Made by a program: the position numbers and the translations under genes. Of a DNA stretch of 64,000 nucleotides, positions 12,411 to 23,172 are shown piece by piece; positions within the stretch are counted from its first letter, which is position 1; each line of letters begins with the position of its first letter. This DNA comes from Acanthococcus lagerstroemiae. Taxonomy: Eukaryota; Arthropoda; Insecta; Hemiptera; Eriococcidae. The notes under the pieces were generated by a model that searched no databases, was not told where the DNA came from, and was given only the letters and a program-made list of their open reading frames with translations. Location: positions 67,692,101-67,756,100 of the forward strand of contig CM063106.1 in the NCBI GenBank assembly GCA_031841125.1, in the 5' to 3' direction.

Positions 12411-13260
12411 AAATAGGAACTTGGAATGTAAGAAACTTGAATGAAGATTGAAGATTAGAGAATCTTGGGAGAGAAATGAAGAGGCTTAACCTAGGAACAG
12501 TTGGAATAAGTGAAGTAAGGTGGAAAGAGGAGAATGATATTTGGTCAGGATAAATACAAAGGGAATAAAAGTGCAAGCAGGCGTCGGAATTGTTATAAAT
12601 AAAGAAATAGGTAATAAAGTTATATAATATTACAAACAACAGAGTGAAATGTTAATCTTGATAAAAATCAATGCCACACCAGTACTTACAAAAATATAAT
12701 ACAAGTGTATATGCCTACTAATACTCACGACGACGAAGAAATTGAGGAGGTATACGAAGAATTAGAAGGACTTATAGAGCGTGTTAGAGTCGAAGAGAAT
12801 CCTATTATTATGGGTGATTGGGATGCTAGAGTTGGCGAAGGAAAAGAAGGCACTAAAGACTAAATATAGTTAGGGATTTTGGATTACGAATAAGAAATGT
12901 AAAAAAGGAGACCATTCGATGCAGTTTCGTGCGAAGTATAACTTAGTTATAGGAAATACTCAATTTAAAAATCATTATAGAAGAAGGTATATATGGAAGA
13001 GTCCAGGTAACGAAGGTAGACATCAAATTGATTATATTATTACAAAACAATGTTTTAGGAATCAAATAATAGACTGTAAAACATATCCGGGAGTCAATAT
13101 TGACAGTGATCATAAATTGGTGGTAATGAAATGTAGATTTAAATTGAAGAAACTTGGTGGAAAAGAAGAGATAAAAAGATGGAATTTGAAAAAGTTGAAA
13201 AATATTAATACGACAGAGAAATATAAAGAGGATATTGTACATATTAGAATTATAGGCTGA
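12411..13260 (+). pseudogene. RTE-type AP-endonuclease remnant
   Basis: The start is IGTWNVRNLNE near 12414, followed by LGTVGISEVRWKEEN near 12495-12540 and GDWDARVGEG near 12810-12845. Then come YIWKSPGNEGRHQIDYIIT (12987-13046) and the catalytic SDHKLVV (near 13105-13125). The frame is lost several times (stops near 12450, 12550 and 12860). This domain nicks target DNA for LINE insertion; this copy cannot work. Confidence 0.7.
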
Positions 13261-13732
13261 AAAAACACGAGAAAATAACAGTGGGGAGGAAGAATGAGGT
13301 AAAATAAAAGAGGGAATATTAAAGTCAGCAGAAGAAAATCTAGGTAAAACTAAGAGAGAAGAAAAGAAACCACGAATGAAGGAAGAAATCCTAGATGGAT
13401 GAACGAAAAAAATATAAGAATGCAAACGATAGGGAGGTAGATTAGCTTATCAAAAGTTAAGGAATGAAATAAAGAAAGAGTGAAAATGGCAGAGGAGGAA
13501 TGGATGAAAGGAAAAGGTGATCAGATAGAAGAGTTTATGAATGAAGGATAAATGGACTTGGCCTACAGAAAAGTAAAAATGGAGTTTGGAGAAAGAAAGA
13601 AGAAAGTAAGTAATATAAGAATATATAATAAATAAGGAGGGAGAGCCTATTTACCCAGCTGAAGGAAAAGTGAAAAGGTAGGTAGCGTATGTAGAAGGAC
13701 TGTATGGTAATAATGGGGATGAAGAGATAAGA

Positions 13733-14699
13733 ATGGAGAAGGAGGAAGATGTGGAAGAAGCTGAGAGGAGAGACTCAATTTTAAGGGGTGAATTTGAAAA
13801 ACCATTGAGAGATTTAAAGAAAGGGACAGCTCCAGGAGTGGATGAGATACCAGCTGAATTATTACAGAACTTAGGAGAATATGTACTTCATAAATTGTAT
13901 AAATCAGTATGTTATGTTTATGTAAAGGGGAATGCCAGAGGACTTATAGTACTATTGTAATTACACCAAAAAGAGCAGGAGCGGATAGGTGTGAAAATTA
14001 TCGAACAGTTGGTAGTCTTTCGCATGCGTCAAAAATATTAACTAGGATAATTTACAGGAGAATTGAAATAGAATAGATGCAGAATTAGGAGATGATCAGT
14101 ATGGATTTAGAAAAAGTAGAGGTACTAGGGAAATAGTGTTAGCTTTGAGATTAATTGTAAATGATAGACTCAAAAAAAGACAGGATACATATATGGCATT
14201 CGTTGATATTGAAAAAGCTTTTGACAATGTTAAATGGGACAAAATGTTTGATATCTTGAAAAAGATAGGAATAAAATTTAAAGAAAGACAAGTTATTTTA
14301 AACTTACGAGTATATAAATGACAGAAAGCCACATTAAGAATAGAAGGAGAGAAAGGGGAGGCTAATATAGAAAAAGGGGAAAGGCAGGGTGATCCTTATC
14401 TCCAGTATTATTTAATCTGTACATAAGAAAAAAAAATTGAAGCAGGCGTCGCTATACATATAGAGCGAGTAAAGATGCTCAGGTTTCTAGATAATATTGT
14501 CTTATTAGCTGAAAGGAGTATTGATTTGAGAAACATTTTAAATGGAATGGAGGAGATTTTGAGTACAGAATATAGAATGAAAATAAATAAAAGTAAAACT
14601 AAAGTAATGGTATGTAATCGATGTGAACACGGTAACTTGAATATAAATATTGGACAGGAAAAGATTGAGGAAATAAGCGAATTTTGTTATTCACGGAGT
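13733..14699 (+). pseudogene. RTE-type reverse transcriptase remnant
   Basis: Blocks in order: LKKGTAPGVDEIPAELLQN (13815-13870), KRAGADRCENYRTVGSL (near 13970-14020), YGFRKSRGTRE (14100-14130), YMAFVDIEKAFDNVKW (14190-14240), RIEGEKGEANIEKGERQGDP (14338-14397) and MLRFLDNIVLLAE (14475-14513). The catalytic FADD box reads FLDN, losing one of the two aspartates. Frame changes near 13960, 14070 and 14400 make it inactive. Confidence 0.7.
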
Positions 14700-14860
14700 C
14701 AGAGACGTCGCTGGATAATTTTTTTTTTTTGGGGCGGGGGTAATTTTTTCAGTAGTGTTGACCTACATTCATCGGCGTTGGTGGATTTTTTTTGGGGGAG
14801 GGGTGTAGTATGTTGTATCAAAGTGTCTAATAACAGTCATTTAAGTCATTTAGCAGCCAT
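14700..14860. repeat. Repeat A: left end of the 2-kb hAT-type element family
   Basis: Starts CAGAGACGTCGCTGGAT and carries a T-run followed by a G-run about 31 bases in. It aligns over about 150 bp with 48797-48945, the left end of an element there with a perfect TSD. Both copies share TAGTGTTG, CTACATTCATCGG and GTATGTTGTATCAAAGTG. The right end of this copy was not found. Confidence 0.7.
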
Positions 14861-15420
14861 GACCAGTCAGTCCCTGGGCTAGGTAAAAGTCCACCCCATT
14901 GACTCCCTTCGTACTTACTGTGGGAAGTAGTTTTTTGGTCCACTGGCCAGTGGGTGTATTATCATACCATGTTTGCCAGATTTTGACGCATGACTTTCCC
15001 AACCTTCTCCTCACAACAGAGGGCTTGGATAGGGCTGGGGGTAGCTCATGCCTGTTACAATTTTGTGCAAGGGGTATTCTTTTGCGCCACGAATATGTCA
15101 CAGCTGATTTTTCTATTGCCAAACGGAGGGGGAGGATACCAGAAATATTACAGGCAGTTAGGTATGGCACGGTTCTATACAACCGGCCGCACGCAATCAC
15201 CATTTTCCTATGCATGCTGTCTATTTTGTTGCGATTTGCCTCAATTCGGTGGGCGAATACTGGACTCCCATAGGACATAATGGCATTAACAGTGCTCTCG
15301 ATTATAGTCCTACGGGATTTGTTGTCGTATCCATAGGTATTATGGAATACGGACAGCAGTCGCCCCGAAACAGAGATTCCGATTTCTCACACATTTTATT
15401 GATGTGTGTGTCCCACCTAA
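14850..15420 (-). pseudogene. R1-like LINE ORF2 C-terminus, reversed fragment
   Basis: Read on the minus strand, an open frame of 142 codons shows SYGSPVFAHRIEANRNKIDS, then GRLYRTVPYLTACNISGILP, then a conserved Trp-rich end (SCVKIWQTWYDNTPTGQWTK) and the DFYLAQGLTGHGC motif. These are the C-terminal blocks of R1-clade ORF2. Upstream (15280-15420) more of the same protein can be traced with stops. Both ends are cut by repeats A and B, so only about 570 bp remain. Confidence 0.75.
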
Positions 15421-15783
15421 AACCTAATAAGACCCAACCTAATACCTAATAAGCCTGACCTGAAATTTGGTAAATAAAAAGTTAAGCATAGTTCAAATAG
15501 AAATTTATGAGGTAAGTTATAACTGAAATGATAATCAATATTGATCTTACCAAGATGGGCCTTATTAGGTTACATAACACTATTTTTCGGGAGTACCGCA
15601 TACCTCGGTTCTTTCTTAATTGCTCAAATTTCACTTTTCTGGCGTCGATCGTTGCCAACTACCACTACAACAACTATCCAATGTTTGATTTTTGGATAAA
15701 TTCCATTTGACTAACATAAATCCTCCAAGTTACACAAAAACCATATCGGAGCACATTTTACGTTATTGGAAAATCAACCGGCC
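15421..15783. repeat. Repeat B, copy 1
   Basis: Begins AACCTAATAAGACCCAACCT and aligns over about 360 bp with 49979-50353, with small indels. Shared words include GGCGTCGATCGTT, CCACTACAACAACTA and CATTTGACTAACAT. In both places it lies downstream of repeat A in the same orientation, so it is probably internal to the same hAT-type family. It contains the self-complementary words CCTAATAAG and CTTATTAGG. No coding potential. Confidence 0.7.
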
Positions 15784-15784
15784 T

Positions 15785-15895
15785 TGATGGATTTTCCCAA
15801 CTCGACTAACTGAAATCGTAAATTTTCCCAACTGCTAAGTGAAAAATTCCTACAGAGGGGGTAAGTTACCCCCTGCCCCCTATCGGTACGTTCCT
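15785..15895. repeat. Half copy of the CAGGGACGTACC MITE family
   Basis: Matches the right half of the 40126-40456 element: GATTTTCCCAACT, AAATTTTCCCAACTGCT, a G-run, then CCCCCTATCGGTACGTTCCTG. The left half is missing at the junction with repeat B. Confidence 0.65.
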
Positions 15896-16102
15896 GGAGT
15901 TAGCTGAAATGCCCTCTGTATGACCTAAAGCGGAGGAGGGGGCATAGAAATATCCCCTCAGTTTGGCTTATATAACCTAAATTAATATCGTATTTTTTGT
16001 ATGGTCGGATATTTTATCTGCGAATAATTCGACTATCGTATAGTTTTTGATCTATTTTAGTCCAGAGTCATGGGCGGGGGCTGACACATGTTTGCCGCCG
16101 TG
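15896..16102. other. Left flank of the BEL/Pao element
   Basis: About 200 bp of AT-rich sequence, ending CATGTTTGCCGCCGTG just before the LTR. Because the opposite LTR is truncated, no TSD can be paired with it. Confidence 0.5.
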
Positions 16103-17201
16103 TGTCAAAAATTGTGAATTTTTGATTCGATTAAATCGAAATTCAGGTAATAATTATTATATAAATAATTAATGGTAATTAATCCATAATTAATTTCCTC
16201 ACCTCGGATGAGGCCACACTGGGGCAATGAGTGGAGCCGTGGTCCAATCAATTGGACCACGTCATGTTTACAGCTGCCCCAATTGGACCACGTCAGATTT
16301 ACTGTGGTCTCCGCCCCTTTTTCACGGGTCCAAGATCTGGAATACTCGGGAGATGTAAATTTGCCCGACACTTCGTTTTTCGCGTTTCGTACGTCAAGTT
16401 CAATTGTCAATCGTTATTAATATTTGCGCGTTAATATAGAGTGTGGTGGTGACATCGAGGAACAGAACCATTTCTCAGGTCAGATAGTTATTTATTTATC
16501 CGTTTATTAACGGGCGTATTTATGTTACAATTGCGTTACATGAGTCTTCTGCCCTTCTTGGTTATGTTATTGAGGAAAACGATCCTCCAAATTTGACAAA
16601 TAACTTCGCCCTTTTCGTGGGCCCCTCGTAAAATAACTTTGCCCTTTTCGTGGGCCCCTCGTAAGAGAATTTTGATAATTCCTGAACTGGCTGCTTTACC
16701 TGTAATGGTACCTTGTCCCCGATGGACACATTTGGCTTCTCACAGGAGAGTCAGTGCTTGAGGCTCGTAGCTTCTCTGATTGTTCGTTTGACCTTAGTGG
16801 TCTACTGTCCGCGATGGACTTGATTGCTCTTAGTAGAGTCAATTCATTTACGTATAATTATCTGACATCTATGACTGATGGCAATTTTATTTTGCCATCA
16901 GGAAAATGAAGAATCCAAAGACCACAGGAGGAACAGTTGCCATAAGAAGAATTTCATTTGAAGATTCATTTGGAAGAAGTTTTGTTATGTTCTACACAAT
17001 AAAATTCTGTTAACGAATTTTCCTTGTCCTTAATTGTGGGCAGTGATGAGAGTGGCCTATTGAATTTTCCACTGCGCAATGAATATTAAATTGGCTGGAA
17101 TAATTTTTCCCTGGATGGGAGATTATTAAAATATTAATATTTTAATTAATATTAATATTTAATAATCAATAATTTACTCTGCTCGTAATAATTATTCCAC
17201 A
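16103..17201 (+). repeat. 5' LTR of the BEL/Pao element, full length
   Basis: Begins TGTCAAAAATTGTG and ends TTATTCCACA immediately before the primer site, about 1,099 bp, with the usual TG...CA ends. Within it are a 10-bp stem at 16239-16260 (GTGGTCCAAT, its complement and a 2-base centre), a 33-bp tandem duplication at 16601-16666 and an AATAAA signal at 16998-17003. The first 859 bp match 24344-25201 without a difference that I could see; the last 241 bp exist only here. Confidence 0.85.
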
Positions 17202-17219
17202 TGGTAGCAGAGCGTGGTT
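17202..17219 (+). promoter_or_regulatory. Primer-binding site of the BEL/Pao element
   Basis: TGGTAGCAGAGCGTGGTT directly follows the LTR's terminal CA. It starts with TGG, the complement of a tRNA 3' CCA end, and the wording is typical of BEL/Pao elements. The tRNA was not identified. Confidence 0.75.
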
Positions 17220-18812
17220 GAAAATTGCCCCTCTGGCTAGCCTGTACTCTCGCCCACTCTCAGCATTCGTGCAGTTATAAGCATAATCCAAGTAAGGTGC
17301 AGAATGACTCACATATTACGTTGAAATAATATTGCCGTTCTAGTTCTGCCTTTCTTCCGCATTTAGAAATAGTATTGCGTTTTTCCATATTAATTTAAAT
17401 GAATGAATGCATCAATGTGCTCATGTCTGGCTCACGTGCCTTATATATATATGTTTTGCAAAGCCGAACTGGTGGTAGTCAAAAACGGTTCACATAGTAG
17501 CTTGGATCCTCGAAGTCGCCATAGTACTGAACTAGTTGGGCTTCACCGTTCTGGCAATAAGAACTCTACACAGTGCGTTACTTTCTTGGGTGATTATTGA
17601 TACACCCCCGGATCTAGATCCCCTAAATATGAGTACATTGGGTGAGTAGCTGGCTGGAAGGCCTCAGTCCAGTCTACTTACCCCCTTTATGATGCCATTT
17701 GGAATTCGGTGGACTGTGTTATATACTATTAGCCAGTTATAGAATTCTCTTATATTTGAGCTTGCCTGATGTCAAGACATCGTAGACTCGTAGTCTAAAA
17801 TTTTCGTTTGGTTTAATTCAGATGCTATTGCTGCTCTGTTATTAAAAACTAATCCTATAATCTGAAACAGCGCCGAGTACTGGTTAGGGAGACAAGCCCT
17901 CTCTATTCCAGATGCTGATTGATTCCTCCTGATGGTGGGCATGTCACCCTGTGGGGAAGTACGCCTTGTCGACTGGACAATCAAAACTCGCGATGAGTGG
18001 AGGTTGTAATTTATCCTCTCGTAGAGGGTACTGTGGGAGAGGCTGCTGTTTGCTGTTAGAAGAGGTGGTATGGGACACTGATGACGAGAACAGTATTTCG
18101 GCAAGTGCTCCTACGTTGGTGGGCTGTTGGTGCACGCACAGGCCTTACAGTCGGGAGTTAACCAACCCAGCGTGTCACGGCTACACAGGACAGGTTACGT
18201 TGTCTACTCTGGACAGCGAATCTACAATACGTTCACAATAGGCTCCCTCTCAATTTGAGAGGGGAAGAGGACAACGGTGCCTCAACGAGACTTCGAGCCT
18301 TTATGCATTCACTTGCAGGGCATTTATTATCAGATTAAGACCTAGGTAGTGCTTCGCTCTACGGTCCTTGTAGCGAGAATGTTACTCTAGGTGCCGCCAT
18401 TACAGCACGTATGAGGCTAGGCGGAGTTGGGGATTCACCAGGTGTGGAGGCCTCAACAACTTATTGCTCCATCATTTGATACAGTCATTTGATGAAGGGA
18501 GGACACAGCCATTTAAGACTACCCCTCCGCTACTGTGCGTGTCGACAAGTAGGATGGAACCGTAGCAGTCCTTGCAACTTGGCATAGGTGCCCGGTTTAT
18601 GGCAGTACGGGTACTGATAACTGCCACAGATTATAGGCATATGGCCCTACTATGTTGGGTTCTCCTTTCTTTCTTAATGAGGTACCTCGCTTTTAGTTTG
18701 TTTGTAGAGTTCAGTCTTGATATCACATTAGGGCAAGACCTTTGTTCCTATGATTATAACGCATACTAAATCTTGTTATTGATAACTGCTTATATGCTTC
18801 CCTCGCAGGAAT
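17220..18812 (+). other. Long untranslated leader with a splice-acceptor-like end
   Basis: About 1.6 kb separates the primer site from the gag start and holds only short unsupported open frames. It ends CTTCCCTCGCAG then GAATATGG, a pyrimidine tract plus AG three bases before the gag ATG at 18813. That is a good 3' splice-site match and may mean gag-pol is translated from a spliced RNA; the donor was not identified. Confidence 0.5.
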
Positions 18813-21800
18813 ATGGCTTCTGAGCAAGTTCATGATGTTGGTGATCTTCCCCCTGCCATGGAGCTGGGTGGAAACTCAAGTCCGTCTGTTATGTCGGATT
18901 CTGCTGCGGATTTGGCGAACAGTTCGGCAGAAACGTTTCAAAAAACCATTGTAGTCTTGCAAACAAGAGTTGCAATGCTAGAAGGTTTCGTTCGACAACG
19001 ACCCCATATGTTAAAAAAGCTGTCCTCGCAAATTGTTGCTGAAGTAGCTACTCTCGAGGCACAACTTGATTCGTCTTCATTCTCTAATGAACTTGAGTCT
19101 CTTATCCGTAAGGAACTTATAAATGCTCGCGAACTCGCTACTATGTATCATGAAGCTGCTAGTGGTATTGATGTTGAAACCCTTAGTCCATTCTCTGGTA
19201 GTAATTCAGAATTGGACGGTGATGGTACTTTTAAGCTGAAAAAATGCAATTTGGAACCTTTCCACGGGGATATTCGCAAATTTCCGCAGTGGAAGGAGCA
19301 TTATGATAATGCAGTTCACCTTAATGCAAAACTACAGGATGCCCACAGGATGGTGCATCTCCTGGGTGCTGTACGTGGTGAGGCACGAGAATTTTTACGT
19401 GGGTTTCCTGCAACAGGTCCCCATTATCAACAAGCTTACGACGCCTTTTGTACCAGATTTGGCGACCCTACAAAGCTCGCTCAAACCTACTTTAGTGACC
19501 TGGCTGCATTACCAGATTTACATACCATGAGGGATGAGGAAGTGACAGTTCAAATGGATCGAACTAATCTTGACAAGATAAAGACTATTCTGTTGAACCT
19601 CCAGTCTGCTGGTAACTTCGATTCTGAGCTGGCCCAAGGTTGGGTCCTTAAGAAATTATCACGACGACGAACCCAAGCTGCATTTGCCGAATTAGTGCGA
19701 ACTTACCCCCGTTTAGACTTCTCTCTGCAAGTGTTGATGAGCACTGTAGAGTCGCAGGTCTATGTAGATGAAGTATTGGAATTGCGTGTCGCCAGCGTTG
19801 CTAAAGGTGACGTCGTGGACACTAATCCTACACCCCCAGACCATAAGCTTACAACGCTTATGGCCAATAAGAAGGGTGCTGGAAGTTCGGGCACAAAATC
19901 GTTGTGCCTTTTTTGTGATGGTAAACATCAATCGGCGGTATGTCGTACCTATAACACCTTACTATCCAGAAGGCGGCGTCTGGAAGAACGGAAGCGCTGC
20001 ACAATCTGTTTAGTTAAGGAGCATGATGCTAATTCGTGCAATAATCGTTCACGTAAGTGTCGTACATGTAAGAAAACGGGTCACAGTACTGTAACTTGCC
20101 TCCAAGAGTTGGACAAATTGAAGAAATCGTCTCAAAAGTCGACTCCTCGTGGCTCCGGTAATACTACTCGTCAAAGGGATTCTGACAGAGGGCGAAATGA
20201 TTCGCCACCAGCGAAACGTCCCAATCGTTCTAGCCGGTCTCCTTCTCGAACACATCATAATCCAAATAGTGTTCCATCCTCCGGACACAAAGGTACGTTT
20301 TTAGAGACTTTTGTTACTATTATAGAAATAGAAGGCCGTCGTATTTCTGTGCGTGGAGTTCTCGATGGGGGCAGTAATGCCTCCTATATACATAATAATG
20401 TTCTTAAACGTTTATGTATACGTCCGTGTAAGGAAGTAGTTCTCAGCGTCCAAGCCTATGGATCTGAGAACTTCACTCCTGTAAATTCTAGTAACATATC
20501 GGTTACATTTATAGGCATGAACGGCCTAAGAAAAAGTTGTGTTCTTTATACTACAGATCATATAGTGGGTAACTCTCACTTAACGCCACCCCCACAGGTA
20601 GCTTTTTCTTTATTACCAGATGGATTTCGTTATGCTGACCCGGACTTATTTAGTAAAAACCCCCAACAAATAGAAATATTATTGGGAAATGATGTGAGGA
20701 ACCTCTTTGTGAGGTTAAATCGCGATAAGGTAATTGCCGAAGGTTTGGTTCTGAAGCCAACCTTTTTCGGCTGGGTGCCCTCTGGTAGGGCTGTTGGAGT
20801 TTGGGATCCGTCAGTTCTCCATACTCTTGCTGTATCTAGTAAGACTCCTAAGGATTCAAATCTGTCTACAACTGATAACATAAAATTACCCGATATAACT
20901 TTCCTATGGAATTTAGAAATTATTGGGATAAAGAATTCGGAACTTGATAGCTCTGAAAATGTTGTCGTGGAACAATTCCGGCGGACAACACGTTACGAGA
21001 ATGGGAGGTATATAGTATCCTGGCCTCGGCGGTCGGAGAATTTAAACCTTCCTTCTCATTATCGCCTTTGCGTGGCGCGACTTAAGGCACTGTTACGTAG
21101 TCTTGATAAAGACATCCTTGTTCGTTATGATCGTATTATTGCTGAACAATTGTCAAATGGTATCATTGAAAGGGCTCCTCGGGAGTCACGTTATGATATT
21201 CATTATTTGCCGCATCGGGCAGTTTTACGTGAAGGGAAAGATCCCCGTATAGTTTATGACGCATCCGCCACATTAAAAGCTGGTCACAGCCTAAATGATA
21301 AGCTTCATCGTGGTCCTAGTCTCATTGGAAGTCTAGTAGGAATCTTATTGAATTTTCGTTTGAAAGAAATAGCCCTAACAGCCGATATAGAAAAGGCCTT
21401 TCTCCAGGTGGGTCTGGATGAGCCAGATAGAGATCTTGTACACTTTCTTTGGGTGGAAGATTATACTTGCCCAACTGATGAAACAACTATCGTAGCTTAC
21501 CGTTTCACACGTACCCCATTTGGGGTAGTGTCCTCTCCATTCTTATTAAACATGGTATTGCAGGAGCTCCTCTCTGAAGGAGATAATATGTGGTACCAGT
21601 TTGCTCGTAGCCGTTTTTACGTTGATAATTTTGTTGCTAGTGTAACCAACATTGTAGATGCGATGCAACTTTTTGAATCATTGATTGACCGCTTAGCTCA
21701 TGCCAGCTTCAACTTAAGAGATTGGGCTTCAAATAGCGCTGATCTTGTTAACGCCTTACCTAGTAATAAACGTATGAGCAATAGTCATAACATCTCTATC

Positions 21801-22418
21801 CTTGGGCTGAATTGGAAACCTAATGAAGACATGATGTCTATTAAGTTTTCTGATGTCGAACATACTTCAGTTGTCACGTTGCGTGTGGCATTGAGTGTAT
21901 TAGGGGCTATTTTTGATCCCCTAGGTTTATGTGCTCCGTGCATACTCAACTTAAAGTTATTCATCCAAGAGTGCTGGAAATTAAAAGTCTCTTGGGACCA
22001 ACCTTTATCTCCAGTAATGGAATCGCAATTTCGTAAATTAATGGTAGAACGGGAAGATATCAGGAAAATCAACTTTCCTCGGTATTTATGGTCCACCAAT
22101 TCCAGTGAAGGTAGTTACGAACTGCACTGTTTTTGTGATGCGTCTAAGTTAGCCTATGGTTGTGCTATCTACCTAGTTCATAAGACGAAAGGAAAAGGTG
22201 AATCACAGCTCATTTTTGCTAAATTAAGAGTAGCACCTACACAACGTCGCTCTATTCCACAATTGGAGTTACTTGCGGTAACAACGGGCAAACGTGCCCT
22301 CGTTTTTTGTTCAGCAGTTATTGGACATTACAATATCCAAAACTGTTTTATGGACAGATGCAACCACTATTATACAATGGTTGCATTCTGCGGCCATACA
22401 ACCCCAGTTTGTTCATAA
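18813..22418 (+). CDS. BEL/Pao Gag-Pol, first part (Gag, protease, RT, RNase H start)
   Basis: 1,201 codons from the first ATG after the acceptor-like AG. A coiled or helical N-terminus (about residues 30-125) precedes a DUF1759 Gag-like domain (about 142-300, KKCNLEPFHGDIRKFPQW). Cys-His knuckles lie at about 363-430 (CLFCDGKHQSAVC, CRTCKKTGHSTVTC). A retropepsin-like DUF1758 region has VLDGGSNASYI near 515. The RT (about 800-960) has DPRIVYDASA, TADIEKAFLQVGL, TPFGVVSSPFLL and YVDNFVAS. RNase H begins with CFCDASK near 1106. The reading frame leaves the true RNase H sequence at a six-T run at 22302-22307, so the last ~35 residues are out of frame. DGG replaces the commoner DSG/DTG; YVDN replaces YVDD. 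Confidence 0.85.
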   Translation: MASEQVHDVGDLPPAMELGGNSSPSVMSDSAADLANSSAETFQKTIVVLQTRVAMLEGFVRQRPHMLKKLSSQIVAEVATLEAQLDSSSFSNELESLIRKELINARELATMYHEAASGIDVETLSPFSGSNSELDGDGTFKLKKCNLEPFHGDIRKFPQWKEHYDNAVHLNAKLQDAHRMVHLLGAVRGEAREFLRGFPATGPHYQQAYDAFCTRFGDPTKLAQTYFSDLAALPDLHTMRDEEVTVQMDRTNLDKIKTILLNLQSAGNFDSELAQGWVLKKLSRRRTQAAFAELVRTYPRLDFSLQVLMSTVESQVYVDEVLELRVASVAKGDVVDTNPTPPDHKLTTLMANKKGAGSSGTKSLCLFCDGKHQSAVCRTYNTLLSRRRRLEERKRCTICLVKEHDANSCNNRSRKCRTCKKTGHSTVTCLQELDKLKKSSQKSTPRGSGNTTRQRDSDRGRNDSPPAKRPNRSSRSPSRTHHNPNSVPSSGHKGTFLETFVTIIEIEGRRISVRGVLDGGSNASYIHNNVLKRLCIRPCKEVVLSVQAYGSENFTPVNSSNISVTFIGMNGLRKSCVLYTTDHIVGNSHLTPPPQVAFSLLPDGFRYADPDLFSKNPQQIEILLGNDVRNLFVRLNRDKVIAEGLVLKPTFFGWVPSGRAVGVWDPSVLHTLAVSSKTPKDSNLSTTDNIKLPDITFLWNLEIIGIKNSELDSSENVVVEQFRRTTRYENGRYIVSWPRRSENLNLPSHYRLCVARLKALLRSLDKDILVRYDRIIAEQLSNGIIERAPRESRYDIHYLPHRAVLREGKDPRIVYDASATLKAGHSLNDKLHRGPSLIGSLVGILLNFRLKEIALTADIEKAFLQVGLDEPDRDLVHFLWVEDYTCPTDETTIVAYRFTRTPFGVVSSPFLLNMVLQELLSEGDNMWYQFARSRFYVDNFVASVTNIVDAMQLFESLIDRLAHASFNLRDWASNSADLVNALPSNKRMSNSHNISILGLNWKPNEDMMSIKFSDVEHTSVVTLRVALSVLGAIFDPLGLCAPCILNLKLFIQECWKLKVSWDQPLSPVMESQFRKLMVEREDIRKINFPRYLWSTNSSEGSYELHCFCDASKLAYGCAIYLVHKTKGKGESQLIFAKLRVAPTQRRSIPQLELLAVTTGKRALVFCSAVIGHYNIQNCFMDRCNHYYTMVAFCGHTTPVCS

Positions 22419-23172
22419 TCGCATAAGTGAATTACGAAAAACATCCAATCTAGTCATAAAACATGTGCCTACAAAGGATAATCCTGCGGATATCCTATCT
22501 AGGGGGCAAACGGCTCCCCTGTTACAAGAGAATCAACTTTGGTGGCATGGGCCTCACTGGCTGACAATTGACCGGTTATGGCCCTGCGCACCTACCAATG
22601 CGCCTGAATTTTGTACCTCTACTAACCTGGTAGTAGTTACTTTATTCAGTAATGTAAACAGGCCCCTAGTTCCTTTCTTGACGGATGAATTTGAAAAACG
22701 TTATGTTAAATGGAACCAGTGCGTCAAGCGGATTCTCCGTATACCTCCACTTTCGAGGTTGTACACTAAATCAAAACTCTCAGAGACAGATTCCTTTAGT
22801 CGAGCGGAATTAGTATTAGTCCGTCTCATTCAACAAAAATATTTTGCTACTGAGCAAAAATTACTTCAGAGTAATCTGAGGGTCAATTCGGACCTTGATT
22901 TGTTTCTTCATGATGATGGTATTATACATTGTCGTGGTCGTTTAGAAACTGCCCCATTACATTGGGACGCTGCTCATCCTATTTACCTACCTCGCAAAAG
23001 TGAGTTAGTAAAGACTCTTATTCGTAGTATTCACGAAAAAATCCTGCATGCAGGAGTGGAACATACACTTACAACCTTCAGAGAACGTTTTTGGGTTACC
23101 AAAGCTAGATCATTGGTTAACTCAGTTATACATCATTGTACTCTGTCGTCGGTGGAAAGGAGGACCCTATAA
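22294..23172 (+). pseudogene. BEL/Pao Pol, second part (RNase H end, integrase N-terminus)
   Basis: In the +1 frame relative to the first part, the RNase H continues with VLWTDATTIIQWLHS (near 22347) and KHVPTKDNPADILSRG (near 22460-22507). It then runs through the connection region to the integrase zinc-binding start, with IHEKILHAGVEHTLTTFRER near 23030-23085 and VIHHC near 23130. The frame is lost at about 23140-23150, within the Cys pair of that zinc site. The annotated GTG start is not a real start; this is an internal part of the same polyprotein. Confidence 0.8.

Larger units (their letters stand above)
12301..14699 (+). mobile_element. RTE-like LINE, broken, 3'-interrupted
   Basis: After a GC-richer leader (about 12315-12405) comes an AP-endonuclease, then a purine-rich linker and an RT. 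It stops at SEFCY near 14690, where a hAT-type end begins at 14700. The overall form, with a single ORF and an endonuclease starting GTWNVRNLNE, matches RTE/BovB-like LINEs. Stops and frameshifts occur throughout. Confidence 0.7.

Noticed and set aside
16105..16434. Open frames of 101, 70 and 67 codons repeated at 24346-24675
   Set aside because: They are parts of the two LTR copies, not genes; their identity is useful only for showing LTR identity.
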